This document shows, piece after piece, positions 36,248-45,201 of a stretch of DNA of 64,000 nt (its first letter is position 1; each line of letters opens with the position of its first letter). Under the pieces are notes generated by a model. The model ran no database searches. It was given only the letters and a program-made list of their open reading frames with translations, and was not told where the DNA came from. The position numbers were made by a program, and so were the translations under genes. Origin of the DNA: UBA10646 sp003456175. GTDB taxonomy: Bacteria > Bacteroidota > Bacteroidia > Chitinophagales > Chitinophagaceae. The stretch covers positions 49,904 through 113,903 of the forward strand of contig DALYLQ010000003.1 of the NCBI GenBank assembly GCA_031976225.1. Reading direction: 5' to 3'.

Positions 36248-37255
36248 ATGCCCCCTGAGTTAGAAATACATCAAAAATTGTATCAGACCTTGGTTGAACA
36301 AACGAGGGATGCTGTTTTTATTTTATCGGTAGAAGCGAATGGCAACGCAGAAAACTTAGTGTTGCGTTATGTGAATGAAGCTTATCAAAACCGCTTTAAC
36401 CTTGCGGTAAAAGATATTATAGGAAAAGAAATTGGCGAGTTTATTCCGGCATACACCATACAAGATATTCGTAAGCGTTTTGAAGCTTGCTTGCAACAAC
36501 AAAATGGTATTACGTACGAAGAACATTTGCGAATAGGCAATAACGAGTTGTATGTAATGAGTGAGGCCTTTGTTGTTCGTAATGCTGCTGGAGTGCCACA
36601 ATACATTGTTGGCATTTCTAAAGATGTATCGGAACTACAAGCACAAAAGCAACTATTGGCCGAAAGCAAAAACATGTTGCAAAGTATTATTAATAGTACC
36701 GATAATACCATTGTGTTGTTACGCCCCGATTATACGATTGAGTATGTAAATAACGCTGCTCAAGCACATATTTATCGATTGACAGGTAGGTTCTATCATA
36801 TTGGTGATGATATCAGAAACTACTTTAATGAGCCGGCTCGTAGTATTGGTATTGCTCATGTAGAACAAATGGCAGCATCGGGAGAGGTAGTTAATTATGA
36901 ACATAAACTCACCTATCCTGATGGTGGTAGTGTTTGGTTTAGCCGCCGCTACTACCCAGCCTACGATACTAAAGGCAGTTATGTTGGCTTTGTAATTGCT
37001 GCTAGTAATATTACTAGTCAAAAAGAGCATGAGTTAAAAATCCAACAACAGAATGCTGCATTAAGAGAAATTGCCAAAATTCAAAGTCATGAAATACGCC
37101 GCCCCTTGGCCAATATCTTGGGTTTAGTTCAAGTATTGGAATTAGAAGGCAAGCATAAAGATGTACCGGAAGATTTGTGGGTACTGCTCAAAGAAAGTAC
37201 GCATGAACTCGATGGTATGATTCGCCAAGTAGTAAATAAGGCACACAACTTGTAG
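36248..37255 (+). CDS. Two-PAS sensor protein with a HisKA helix but no ATPase domain
   Basis: A 335-residue cytoplasmic sensor. PAS 1 (about 5-130) begins QTRDAVFILSVEANG and has YVNEAYQNRF; PAS 2 (about 142-262) has SIINSTDNTIVLLRPDYTIEYVN and ends GFVIAASNIT. A HisKA-type segment follows, KIQSHEIRRPLANILGLVQVLE, with the phospho-acceptor His in the H-box. The protein then stops, without the HATPase_c domain a kinase needs. It may be phosphorylated in trans, act as a sensor scaffold, or be a shortened relic. The reading frame is clean to the stop. The gene is 24 bp upstream of mscS. Confidence 0.82.
   Translation: MPPELEIHQKLYQTLVEQTRDAVFILSVEANGNAENLVLRYVNEAYQNRFNLAVKDIIGKEIGEFIPAYTIQDIRKRFEACLQQQNGITYEEHLRIGNNELYVMSEAFVVRNAAGVPQYIVGISKDVSELQAQKQLLAESKNMLQSIINSTDNTIVLLRPDYTIEYVNNAAQAHIYRLTGRFYHIGDDIRNYFNEPARSIGIAHVEQMAASGEVVNYEHKLTYPDGGSVWFSRRYYPAYDTKGSYVGFVIAASNITSQKEHELKIQQQNAALREIAKIQSHEIRRPLANILGLVQVLELEGKHKDVPEDLWVLLKESTHELDGMIRQVVNKAHNL
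36399..36413 (+). repeat. Dispersed 15-bp word, coding copy
   Basis: ACCTTGCGGTAAAAG, read N-L-A-V-K-D in PAS domain 1. Confidence 0.8.
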
Positions 37256-37279
37256 TGAGGTAATAAATTAGTAATACAT

Positions 37280-38341
37280 ATGCTTCGGTGGTTACAACAA
37301 GTATATTATGGTAATACCATACTAGATTATCTGTTAGTATTAACAGGCTTACTGTTGATTGGACTGTTACTGCATTTACTGAAATCGTTTGTAATTACCT
37401 ACCTCAAAAAATTCACCGCCAAAACCACCAATGAGCTCGATGATGTGTTGGTAAGCGCTATTGATAAGTTTATTGTACCGCTCGGTTATTTAACCATCAA
37501 CTATTTGCTTATTAACCGGCTACGTATGCCGGCAGCGCTCGATAAAACTATTGATACGCTAATATTTATAGTATGGGTGTATTATGCGGTACGTATTGTG
37601 AACCATTCTTTACACCATTCGCTAGTGTTATACATGCGCCACAAAGGCGAAAGCGAGCAACGTATTACCCAAGTAACCAGTATGTTACTCATTATAAAAG
37701 GCATTGTATGGGTAATAGGTTTTTTATTATTTATTTCTAACTTGGGTGTTAATGTTGGTGCAGCACTTACCGGCTTAGGTATAGGCGGTATTGCCATTGC
37801 ATTAGCAACACAAAACATATTTGCCGATTTATTCAGCTACCTCGTTATTTTCTTTGATAAACCCTTCGAAGTTGGCGATGCTGTTACCATCAATGGCAAC
37901 ATAGGAACCGTAGAAAAAATTGGTATCAAAACATCGCATGTTCGTAGTGTAGATGGGCAACAACTCGTTATTCCCAATGCCGAAATGGTGAAATCAACCA
38001 TCCAAAATTTTAAACGATTAGAGCGTAGGCGTGTTGTATTTACCGTAAGTGTAACCTATCAAACTTCGCATGAAACCTTACAAACCATACCAACCCTTAT
38101 TGAAGATATTATAGTACAACAACTACATGCTACTTTCGATCGTTGCCACCTACGAGCACTCGCCGATTCAAGCATTAATTTCGAAACGGTGTACTTTATG
38201 GAAGACCCCGACTTTAAACTAATGGTCGAAACACAACATAAAGTTTACCTTGCTATTATAGAAATATTTAATAAAAATAACATTCAGTTTGCCTATCCAA
38301 CACGCACCATCGAATTAAAGCAAGTCGGAAAAGCAGAATGA
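37280..38341 (+). CDS. MscS-family mechanosensitive channel
   Basis: A 353-residue inner-membrane channel releasing solutes under hypo-osmotic shock. Four membrane helices are visible (about 13-35, 62-82, 95-110 and 130-160). The pore helix is rich in Gly/Ala (GLGIGGIAIALATQNIFADLFSY) and is followed by FFDKPFEVGDAVTINGNIGTVEKIGIKTSHVRSVDGQQLVIPNAEM, the beta domain signature. The C-terminal alpha/beta domain is complete. It follows the PAS protein by 24 bp. Confidence 0.93.
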   Translation: MLRWLQQVYYGNTILDYLLVLTGLLLIGLLLHLLKSFVITYLKKFTAKTTNELDDVLVSAIDKFIVPLGYLTINYLLINRLRMPAALDKTIDTLIFIVWVYYAVRIVNHSLHHSLVLYMRHKGESEQRITQVTSMLLIIKGIVWVIGFLLFISNLGVNVGAALTGLGIGGIAIALATQNIFADLFSYLVIFFDKPFEVGDAVTINGNIGTVEKIGIKTSHVRSVDGQQLVIPNAEMVKSTIQNFKRLERRRVVFTVSVTYQTSHETLQTIPTLIEDIIVQQLHATFDRCHLRALADSSINFETVYFMEDPDFKLMVETQHKVYLAIIEIFNKNNIQFAYPTRTIELKQVGKAE

Positions 38342-38343
38342 GC

Positions 38344-38358
38344 ACCTTACGGTAAAAA
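38344..38358 (+). repeat. Dispersed 15-bp word, intergenic copy
   Basis: ACCTTACGGTAAAAA, starting 2 bp after the mscS stop, with no separate terminator hairpin seen there. Confidence 0.88.
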
Positions 38359-38488
38359 ATTTTTCTTGGAAAAAAAATCCTATTATTGCACGTAGAAAAC
38401 GAGCAGTACCGTTATCTAACGCGTATTTCCTACCCGAGTTTTCTTCAATCGTATCAAGCTAAAATTTTCAACACTTTGTTTCATGTAT

Positions 38489-38503
38489 GCCTTACGGCAA
38501 ATG
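38489..38503 (+). repeat. Dispersed 15-bp word, intergenic copy
   Basis: GCCTTACGGCAAATG, in the rho leader, 54 bp upstream of the start codon. Confidence 0.85.
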
Positions 38504-38557
38504 CTGTAGCGCTGTAACAAAGCAACTTATCTAACGATAATTACACATACTTATTTG

Positions 38558-40429
38558 ATGACCACAACGTACGACATTCTGCAACTGAACGACATGCCAC
38601 AGGAGCAACTCATGGATATTGCCCTGCAAATGGCCATTCCCAATGCTTTGAAATTACAAAAGCAAGATCTTATTTATAAAATTCTCGATAAGCAAGCTAT
38701 CGCTTCAGGTGGTAGCAATGCAGCCGATGCCAACAATGGCCGCACCCGCAAGCGCAAGCTTATTAAAACGAGTACTGCCAACGCAACAGAAGAAGCCATT
38801 GTAATGAGCGACCCAGCTCACGATAACAATGGCAATACCAATAGCGAACAAGCCACTACTGAAAAGCCGGCTAAAGCAGCCAAACAAAGAGAAGAAGCTG
38901 CTCCGCAAAACAATAAACGTGGCAGAAAGCCCGCCAAACAAGAATCGAATACTGTTAAAGAAGCAGCTGCTACAACACCATCGCCCAATGCGAATGTTCA
39001 AGCACCTAAGCCAGCACACCGCGAACGTACCGATGAAGAAATGCTTGCCTTTGCCAGCACACTTTTCAACAGCACACCAGAACCAGAAGGTGTGCCCGAT
39101 GGCCTAACCTTAACCAGTGAAGATGAAGATGGCAACGACGATGATATCGATGCTATTGAAATGGGCGAAGGGATTACTACTAAGCCTGCAACCAACACAA
39201 CAGAGATAACAACAGTAACTCCGCCGCCACCGCCACAGCAACAACGCGAAAGAGAACCCTTTCAACCCCGCCACCAACCACCGCCACGCCGCGAACCAGC
39301 TTTTAACATTGAATTTGATGGTGTAATACCAGCCGAAGGTGTATTAGAAATGATGCCCGACGGTTATGGTTTCTTACGCAGCAGCGATTACAATTACCTC
39401 TCTTCACCCGACGATGTGTATGTAAGTCCGAGCCAAATCAAACTATTTGGTTTAAAAACAGGCGATACCGTTGTGGGCACTGTTCGTCCGCCGAAAGAAG
39501 GCGAAAAATATTTCGCATTACTTAAAGTAGATCATATTAACGGCAAAACACCAGAAGAAGTACGCGACCGCGTACCCTTCGATTACCTCACGCCCTTATT
39601 CCCATACGAAAAATTAAACCTCTTTACAACGCCCAACAATTACAGCACACGTATTATGGACCTATTTACCCCTATTGGTAAAGGCCAACGTGGCTTAATT
39701 GTTGCGCAACCTAAAGTGGGTAAAACCATGTTGTTAAAAGAGGTGGCTAATGCCATTGCGGCCAACCACCCCGAAGTATATTTAATGGTAGTACTCATCG
39801 ACGAACGCCCCGAAGAAGTTACCGATATGGAACGTAGCGTTCGTGCCGAAGTATTAGCTAGCACCTTCGACGAGCCGGCCGAAAAGCATGTTAAAGTAAG
39901 CAGTATTGCCTTACAAAAAGCTAAGCGTTTGGTAGAGTGTGGCCACGATGTAGTGATATTACTCGATAGTATTACGCGTTTGGCACGTGCTCACAACACA
40001 GTAGCACCAAGCAGCGGTAAAGTGTTAAGTGGTGGTGTAGAAGCCAATGCCATGCAAAAACCGAAACAGTTTTTTGGTGCAGCCCGTAAAATTGAACACG
40101 GAGGTTCTCTTACCATTCTGGCTACCGCATTAATTGATACAGGTAGTAAAATGGATGAAGTGATTTTTGAAGAATTCAAAGGTACTGGTAACATGGAATT
40201 ACAGCTTGATCGTCGCTTAGCCAACAAACGCATTTTCCCTGCGATTGATTTAGTGGGTAGCAGCACTCGCCGCGATGATTTGCTCCTTGAAAAAGAAGTA
40301 TTACAACGCATGAACATCTTACGTTTATACATTAACGATATGAACACCGAAGAAGCCATGAGCGAATTGCTCAAGCGTATGCGTGGCACCAAAAGCAACG
40401 AAGAGTTTTTGGCTAGCATGAATGGCTAA
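38558..40429 (+). CDS. rho: Transcription termination factor Rho with long disordered insert
   Basis: A 623-residue hexameric RNA helicase. Residues 1-45 are the Rho_N helical domain (YDILQLNDMPQEQLMDIALQM). Residues about 46-245 are low-complexity, rich in A, T, N, Q, P, E and K, as in other Bacteroidota Rho proteins and about 200 residues longer than E. coli Rho. The RNA-binding OB fold (about 255-325) contains LEMMPDGYGFLRSSDYNYL. The ATPase core has Walker A LIVAQPKVGKTMLLKEVA (about 380), VVLIDERPEEVTDMERSV (about 415) and DSITRLARAHNT (about 470). ATG 38558 is used; an in-frame TTG precedes it. A strong terminator follows. Confidence 0.96.
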   Translation: MTTTYDILQLNDMPQEQLMDIALQMAIPNALKLQKQDLIYKILDKQAIASGGSNAADANNGRTRKRKLIKTSTANATEEAIVMSDPAHDNNGNTNSEQATTEKPAKAAKQREEAAPQNNKRGRKPAKQESNTVKEAAATTPSPNANVQAPKPAHRERTDEEMLAFASTLFNSTPEPEGVPDGLTLTSEDEDGNDDDIDAIEMGEGITTKPATNTTEITTVTPPPPPQQQREREPFQPRHQPPPRREPAFNIEFDGVIPAEGVLEMMPDGYGFLRSSDYNYLSSPDDVYVSPSQIKLFGLKTGDTVVGTVRPPKEGEKYFALLKVDHINGKTPEEVRDRVPFDYLTPLFPYEKLNLFTTPNNYSTRIMDLFTPIGKGQRGLIVAQPKVGKTMLLKEVANAIAANHPEVYLMVVLIDERPEEVTDMERSVRAEVLASTFDEPAEKHVKVSSIALQKAKRLVECGHDVVILLDSITRLARAHNTVAPSSGKVLSGGVEANAMQKPKQFFGAARKIEHGGSLTILATALIDTGSKMDEVIFEEFKGTGNMELQLDRRLANKRIFPAIDLVGSSTRRDDLLLEKEVLQRMNILRLYINDMNTEEAMSELLKRMRGTKSNEEFLASMNG

Positions 40430-40452
40430 TACATGTAGTTAACATTACATAC

Positions 40453-40488
40453 ATGTCGCAACGCGTAGCGTTGCGACATTATTTTTTA
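40453..40488 (+). terminator. Rho-independent terminator after rho
   Basis: ATGTCGCAACGC-GTA-GCGTTGCGACAT, then a T run. Confidence 0.93.
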
Positions 40489-40502
40489 CCGCTTTTATAC
40501 CT

Positions 40503-40543
40503 ACCTTACGGTAAATGTGGTAGCGCCGCATTTACCGTAAGGT
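40503..40543. repeat. Tight inverted pair of the dispersed word
   Basis: ACCTTACGGTAAATG (40503-40517) and CATTTACCGTAAGGT (40529-40543) are exact 15-bp complements around an 11-nt loop, 15 bp after the rho terminator and 38 bp before the aspA start. This is the cleanest pair in the window. Confidence 0.93.
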
Positions 40544-40580
40544 ACTTACCATAACCTTTCACAATAACGATTTTTTGACC

Positions 40581-41990
40581 ATGACAACAACCCGCATTGA
40601 ACACGACTTTTTAGGCGACCGAACACTTTCTAACGAAGTGTATTATGGTGTGCAAACACTAAGAGCACTTGAAAATTTTAGCATCACCGGCATACCTATT
40701 AGCAAAGAACCTTTGTTCATCAAAGCCTTTGCTATGGTTAAAAAAGCAGCAGCATTGGCCAACTACGAGTGTGGTGTGCTCGATGCTATTAAAAAAGATG
40801 CTATCTGTTTTGCTGCCGATGAACTGATTGCCGGAAAATACCTAGATCAGTTTGTGAGTGATATGATACAAGGCGGTGCAGGCACAAGCTGCAATATGAA
40901 TGTGAATGAAGTAATTGCCAACATTGGCCTAGAGTATATGGGTTACAAAAAAGGGCAATACGAATACCTGCACCCTAATAACGATGTTAACTGTAGCCAA
41001 AGTACCAACGATGCTTACCCAACGGCATTTCGCTTAGCTGTGTATTTTAAAATCAATGGTTTTGTAACCGCTTTAGCAGCATTGCAGCAAGCTTTTTATA
41101 AGAAGGGGCAGGTATTTGCCAGCGTACTAAAAATGGGGCGTACACAATTGCAAGATGCCGTTCCGATGACGCTGGGGCAAGAGTTTAACGCTTTTGCAAC
41201 TACCATCGGCGAAGATGTACAGCGCATGCGTGAAGCACAACAATTGGTTACCGAGGTTAACATGGGTGCTACTGCTATTGGCACTGGCGTGAATGCCCCC
41301 GAAGGATATGCTCAAAAATGTATTGCACATTTAGCGGCTATTAGTGGTGTTAACGTAACGCTATCGGTTGATTTAATTGAGGCCACTTACGATACTGGTG
41401 CGTATGTGCAGTTAAGTGGTACTTTGAAACGTTGTGCAGTTAAGTTGAGTAAAATTTGTAATGATTTGCGATTGTTGAGCAGTGGTCCGCGTACGGGTTT
41501 TAATGAAATTAACTTACCACCTATGCAACCAGGTAGCAGCATTATGCCTGGTAAGGTTAATCCGGTAATACCTGAGGCGGTGAATCAAACTTGTTTTTAT
41601 GTAATTGGTGCCGACCTTACCATTACCATGGCTGCAGAGGCGGGTCAGCTACAGTTAAATGTAATGGAGCCTGTTATTGGCTTTTCGTTATTTACCTCGT
41701 TGGCGTATATGACTAGTGCTTGCGATATGCTACGTACCAAATGTGTTGTAGGTATTACTGCGAATGCCGATAGAACAAAAGATATGGTGATGAACAGCAT
41801 TGGTATTGTAACACAACTAAACCCGTTATTAGGTTATGAAATAGCTGCAAGTATTGCAGGTGAAGCGTTGCAAACAGGCAAATCGGTGCATGAAATTGTA
41901 GTAGTTGAACGTAGGCTCATATCACAAGAAAAATGGGACGAGATTTATGCTTTAGAAAACCTGATTCATCCGAAGTTTATTAATAAGTAG
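40581..41990 (+). CDS. aspA: Aspartate ammonia-lyase
   Basis: A 469-residue tetrameric fumarase/aspartase-superfamily enzyme making fumarate and ammonia from aspartate. ATG 40581 is preferred to TTG 40575. NDVNCSQSTNDAYPTAFRLA (about 133-152) is conserved region 1, MGRTQLQDAVPMTLGQEF (about 184-201) region 2, and GSSIMPGKVNPVIPEAVNQ (about 316-334) the catalytic SS loop signature. Aspartase rather than fumarase is inferred from the N-terminal ALENFSITG and from length. It stands alone between terminators. Confidence 0.9.
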   Translation: MTTTRIEHDFLGDRTLSNEVYYGVQTLRALENFSITGIPISKEPLFIKAFAMVKKAAALANYECGVLDAIKKDAICFAADELIAGKYLDQFVSDMIQGGAGTSCNMNVNEVIANIGLEYMGYKKGQYEYLHPNNDVNCSQSTNDAYPTAFRLAVYFKINGFVTALAALQQAFYKKGQVFASVLKMGRTQLQDAVPMTLGQEFNAFATTIGEDVQRMREAQQLVTEVNMGATAIGTGVNAPEGYAQKCIAHLAAISGVNVTLSVDLIEATYDTGAYVQLSGTLKRCAVKLSKICNDLRLLSSGPRTGFNEINLPPMQPGSSIMPGKVNPVIPEAVNQTCFYVIGADLTITMAAEAGQLQLNVMEPVIGFSLFTSLAYMTSACDMLRTKCVVGITANADRTKDMVMNSIGIVTQLNPLLGYEIAASIAGEALQTGKSVHEIVVVERRLISQEKWDEIYALENLIHPKFINK

Positions 41991-42006
41991 GAGGGTGTTG
42001 GGTATT

Positions 42007-42043
42007 AATATAATGGGGCGGCCGCAGGCCGCCCCATTATATT
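42007..42043. terminator. Two-way Rho-independent terminator after aspA
   Basis: A 17-bp perfect stem (42007-42023 with 42027-42043), loop GCA, between the convergent aspA and NA37 genes. Confidence 0.92.
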
Positions 42044-42058
42044 GATACCGCTTCTATA

Positions 42059-42071
42059 ACTTACGTAAATG
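42059..42071 (+). repeat. Shortened variant of the dispersed word
   Basis: ACTTACGTAAATG, complementary to the variant at 20467 and in the same place after a terminator as the full-length copies. Confidence 0.6.
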
Positions 42072-42088
42072 GATATTAACGTAAGTTA

Positions 42089-43135
42089 CTAAGCCTCTTC
42101 ATCGAAATATAATTTATAATAGTGCTTGCCACTTATATCATCGTATCCCTTTTCAATTAAATCGCGACGACCATGTATGTACACATGAAAATTTTTATCG
42201 AGCTTTAAAATACTTTTAAACACTTTGCTCTGCTTTTTAACAGCGGCAACATGTATGGCAAAATCATCATCTAATGCAACTTCGTTGGCTTGTTGGTAGT
42301 TGTGTTTAAAACGCTGAAAACTCTCTACCACCGCCTCATGATGCAACACTTCTTGTTCAAATTCTTGTATAGAAAATTGTTCTTTGGTTTTAAAGTAATC
42401 GAGGCTACGTTGCATTAACTCAATTTGATCGGTTTTTTGTACTTCAAATTGTTCGGGGTATTCGTTGGTTACAAAGGAACGAATGAGTTGTAGGTGTTCT
42501 TTGGTATGGTGATATTGGTTGGCAACGGGTTGTATTTGTAAAAAATCATCTATCCAATAACGGGTATCATTGTTTTTATTGGTATTGTCTATCGCTAATA
42601 CTCTAAAGCCATCGGCTGGTTCGGTATTGATGATTAAGCAACCTTTATCGAGCTTGTTAATATTAATGCCCTCATCGGCAGCTACTTCAAAGCCTTTACC
42701 GTGGGGAAATACTTTTAAGAAAGTTTCTTTGGTTTCGCTTTTGAATAAGCCAACTGCTTTATATGTTTTGCCATCGAGCATTACTTCGTTGAATAGGGTT
42801 ACATATAGTTCGCCTTCTTTTACTTTATTGTGGGTGCTTTTGCTGTAAAGAAATTGTGCTAATAGAGCACTATTCGCTTCGAAACTATTTGCATCTTCAA
42901 AAATGGCTGTAGCAAAGCTGTACACCTCGTTCATTGCAACATCACTAATATGGGTGAAGTGGTATTGCTCATGTTCGTTAAAAGCATGTAAGAAATATTT
43001 CACCAACATGCTTTGTACTAAGGCATCGTTCAAGGTAAGTGCATTGGCCGATAGCTTCAAATGCTCGCCACGGGTGGGGTTACCTACTTTATGTACAATT
43101 GCTTTTTCTATAACAACACTGTCTATTCCTGTCAT
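42089..43135 (-). CDS. Nucleoid-associated protein (NA37/YejK type)
   Basis: This 348-residue protein shows the NA37 layout: N-terminal VVIEKAIVHKVGNP (about 7-20), LVQSMLVKYFL (about 38-48), FSKSTHNKVKEGELYV region (about 93-108), IDDFLQIQPVANQYH (about 200-214) and a charged C-terminal half ending KLDKNFHVYIHGRRDLIEKGYD. The family, including E. coli YejK, co-purifies with nucleoids; its role is unclear. It is a single gene, convergent to aspA and followed upstream by the nadR-like gene in the same direction. Confidence 0.85.
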   Translation of the reverse strand: MTGIDSVVIEKAIVHKVGNPTRGEHLKLSANALTLNDALVQSMLVKYFLHAFNEHEQYHFTHISDVAMNEVYSFATAIFEDANSFEANSALLAQFLYSKSTHNKVKEGELYVTLFNEVMLDGKTYKAVGLFKSETKETFLKVFPHGKGFEVAADEGININKLDKGCLIINTEPADGFRVLAIDNTNKNNDTRYWIDDFLQIQPVANQYHHTKEHLQLIRSFVTNEYPEQFEVQKTDQIELMQRSLDYFKTKEQFSIQEFEQEVLHHEAVVESFQRFKHNYQQANEVALDDDFAIHVAAVKKQSKVFKSILKLDKNFHVYIHGRRDLIEKGYDDISGKHYYKLYFDEEA

Positions 43136-43179
43136 AACGCTGCGAAGATAGCTGTGGTGTTATTGTTAGCGTACATCAA

Positions 43180-43193
43180 AATTTACGTAAGTG
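43180..43193 (-). repeat. Shortened variant of the dispersed word
   Basis: AATTTACGTAAGTG, spanning the end of the nadR-like gene, whose stop codon (TAA on the minus strand) begins at 43185. Confidence 0.5.
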
Positions 43194-43710
43194 TATTTAT
43201 CGCTTGTATAGCTTTTGGGAGGCGTTGTTCGTAACTACCGTCTATGATTACAAATGGTAGCTGTTGTGCTTCTAAAATACTTTTGTAGTAATGAAACAGC
43301 TCTACACGTTGTAATTCGTTCGGATATTCACGCAAGCCATCTTGCACCCAGGGTATATCGGGCTTGCAAAGTAAATACATACTAAACTGTTGTTGTTGTG
43401 CTTGCTCAATAATATAAGCATGACAATTACCGAACACATATTCGCACCACACTTGCATTACCAGCATTTCTGTGTCTACAAAAAAGTGTTGGTGGTTGGC
43501 TGCGTTAGCCATTTGCCGTAAGGCACGTATTTGTTGTTGCTGTGCCTGTGCAATGTGTAACAGCGTATCGTAGTTGTATTGCTGCCCATATGTAGTGAGG
43601 TAGTTACGGGCATATTCGGTACACCAATAACATTGGTAATGCTTTGCTAGTTGCTCGCAAAGGGTGCTTTTGCCTGTGCTTTCTGGGCCAATAACTGCAA
43701 TGTTATGCAT
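43183..43710 (-). CDS. NadR-like ribosylnicotinamide kinase/AAA ATPase
   Basis: A 175-residue P-loop kinase matching the C-terminal kinase half of NadR. Walker A is IGPESTGKSTLCEQLAKHY (about 7-25), followed by CTEYARNYL (about 34), FVDTEMLVMQVW (about 77, Walker B-like) and DIPWVQDGLREYPN (about 113). The separate NMN adenylyltransferase half is absent. Its start overlaps the pnuC stop by 8 bp, so the pair is translationally coupled: PnuC would import nicotinamide riboside and this kinase would trap it as NMN. Confidence 0.85.
   Translation of the reverse strand: MHNIAVIGPESTGKSTLCEQLAKHYQCYWCTEYARNYLTTYGQQYNYDTLLHIAQAQQQQIRALRQMANAANHQHFFVDTEMLVMQVWCEYVFGNCHAYIIEQAQQQQFSMYLLCKPDIPWVQDGLREYPNELQRVELFHYYKSILEAQQLPFVIIDGSYEQRLPKAIQAINTLT
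43510..43524 (-). repeat. Dispersed 15-bp word, coding copy
   Basis: CATTTGCCGTAAGGC, read R-A-L-R-Q-M-A on the minus strand in the nadR-like gene. Confidence 0.85.
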
Positions 43711-44320
43711 GCTTTGATTTTTTATACCAGCTATACCAACCCATTACTGCCATAACCAACAGTATAGCATATTGTACGCTTGTAAATACCAAGCCTTTGG
43801 TGAAATAGAGCGGTATGCTTGTGATATTGGTAAGTATCCACCAATACCAACTTTCTACTTTTTTTTGTGTCATGAGCCACATACCTGTGAATGCAGTTGC
43901 AGCTGCAAAGGCATCGGGCAAGGGCAAGGCACCTTGTGCAAAATAAGTTTTAAATGTACTAATACACCCAAATAGTACGATAAAGCATGCGGCGAAAAAT
44001 ACGAGTTGTTGTAGCCATTGCTTAGCATTGCTTCGAGTAACATGAAGCACTACTTGCTGTTGTTCGTTACGGCGGCTCCATTGGTACCAGCCATAAACAC
44101 TCATAACAGTGTAATATGCGTTAACTGTTGCTTCGCCTGGCAGGTGAAATTTGAACGATAGATATACGTATGCAACAGTATTCACTAAACCAATAGGATA
44201 TACCAGAATATGTTCTTTACGAGAAAAATAAACGCTCATTAAACCAGCGATCGCTGCCACTGCTTCGAGTGGTGTTGTTGCAACTAATCCGGCAATAAAA
44301 CGTTCTGTAATGGTAGGCAT
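43703..44320 (-). CDS. pnuC: PnuC-type nicotinamide riboside transporter
   Basis: A membrane protein of 205 residues from ATG 44320; ATG 44347 would add nine residues (MMWLLRFAA) and remains possible. Seven or so helices are visible. Family blocks are EAVAAIAGLMSVYFSRKEHILVYPIGLVN (about 18-46), the YGWYQW motif (about 76-81) and the closing WYWWILTNITSIPLYFTKGLVFTSVQYAILL (about 158-188). Pairing with the NadR-like kinase supports nicotinamide riboside over thiamine as cargo, and no TPP riboswitch is apparent upstream. Confidence 0.9.
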   Translation of the reverse strand: MPTITERFIAGLVATTPLEAVAAIAGLMSVYFSRKEHILVYPIGLVNTVAYVYLSFKFHLPGEATVNAYYTVMSVYGWYQWSRRNEQQQVVLHVTRSNAKQWLQQLVFFAACFIVLFGCISTFKTYFAQGALPLPDAFAAATAFTGMWLMTQKKVESWYWWILTNITSIPLYFTKGLVFTSVQYAILLVMAVMGWYSWYKKSKHA

Positions 44321-44397
44321 TGCTGCAAACCTAAGTAACCACATCAATTTAATCGATGTTTTAATGGTAATTTGCTCAACGGTAAAACCCTTCTTTT

Positions 44398-45201
44398 ATG
44401 GCATCACAAAAAAAATTAGCGGTTGTTAATGCGGTTGCATTCTTCATAGCATTAACATTATCTCAAATGAGTGCCATACCGGGTGTATTGGCCGATGCTT
44501 CGGTATCGAGCATTAGCGGTAAGTATCCTACTTTGTTTACGCCTGCAGGTTTTACGTTTGCTATTTGGGGTATTGTTTATATCGGGTTAATAAGCATGGT
44601 TGTACACCAACTGTGGTGTGCTTTCAAATACAATACAACGCATGAAAGCAACATTGCCTTGCGGCAAATGAGATACGCTTTTGCTATTAACAATATAGCA
44701 ACTGCTTTGTGGAGTTGGTTTTGGGTGAACGATGCTATTGGCATTGCTGCGGTACTAATTACTATGCAGCTCATTACTTTAACATACATAGCCATACAGG
44801 TGCCATTACAATTAAAAAGTGCAAGTACTAAGCAACTATGGCTGGTATTGATACCGTTGAGTATTTATTGGGGTTGGATTTGTATTGCCACTATCGCTAA
44901 CTGGTCGTGCTACTTGGTTAATTTTTCGCAGCCCCTGCTTGGTTTTTTACCGCAAGGGTACACCATTGCACTGTTATTCGTTGGTGTGGTTATTGCTTGG
45001 TGGGTACTATGGCGCATGCATAATTATGTGTTGCCAATAGTATTTATATGGGCCTTTTTGGGGATTGCTGCTAAGCGTGTGCAGCTAATAAGCGAGGCCG
45101 GTAGTATTGCGGTGAACAATGCAGCACATGTGGCTATTGGCTTACTAGTGGTGGCATTATCGTTGTATGCGATTCAACAGCGTAAGCCAGCAAAGGCATA
45201 A
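44398..45201 (+). CDS. TspO-like, tryptophan-rich membrane protein
   Basis: The 267-residue protein has about eight membrane helices and no signal peptide. FTPAGFTFAIWGIVYIGL (about 42-59) is the TspO/MBR-type helix-1 signature, and Trp residues recur in NNIATALWSWFWVNDAIG and IYWGWICIATIANWSCYL. This longer Bacteroidota form is annotated as tryptophan-rich sensory protein-like; ligand and role are unknown. Two dispersed-word copies lie inside it. It is convergent with, and directly abuts, the rlpA gene. Confidence 0.72.
   Translation: MASQKKLAVVNAVAFFIALTLSQMSAIPGVLADASVSSISGKYPTLFTPAGFTFAIWGIVYIGLISMVVHQLWCAFKYNTTHESNIALRQMRYAFAINNIATALWSWFWVNDAIGIAAVLITMQLITLTYIAIQVPLQLKSASTKQLWLVLIPLSIYWGWICIATIANWSCYLVNFSQPLLGFLPQGYTIALLFVGVVIAWWVLWRMHNYVLPIVFIWAFLGIAAKRVQLISEAGSIAVNNAAHVAIGLLVVALSLYAIQQRKPAKA
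44656..44670 (+). repeat. Dispersed 15-bp word, coding copy
   Basis: GCCTTGCGGCAAATG, read A-L-R-Q-M in the TspO-like gene. Confidence 0.85.
44944..44958 (-). repeat. Dispersed 15-bp word, coding copy
   Basis: TTTTTACCGCAAGGG, read F-L-P-Q-G-Y in the TspO-like gene. One of the weaker matches. Confidence 0.65.

Noticed and set aside
44321..44397. Possible TPP or other riboswitch upstream of pnuC
   Set aside because: The leader is too short and lacks the conserved TPP-box sequences that I would recognise.
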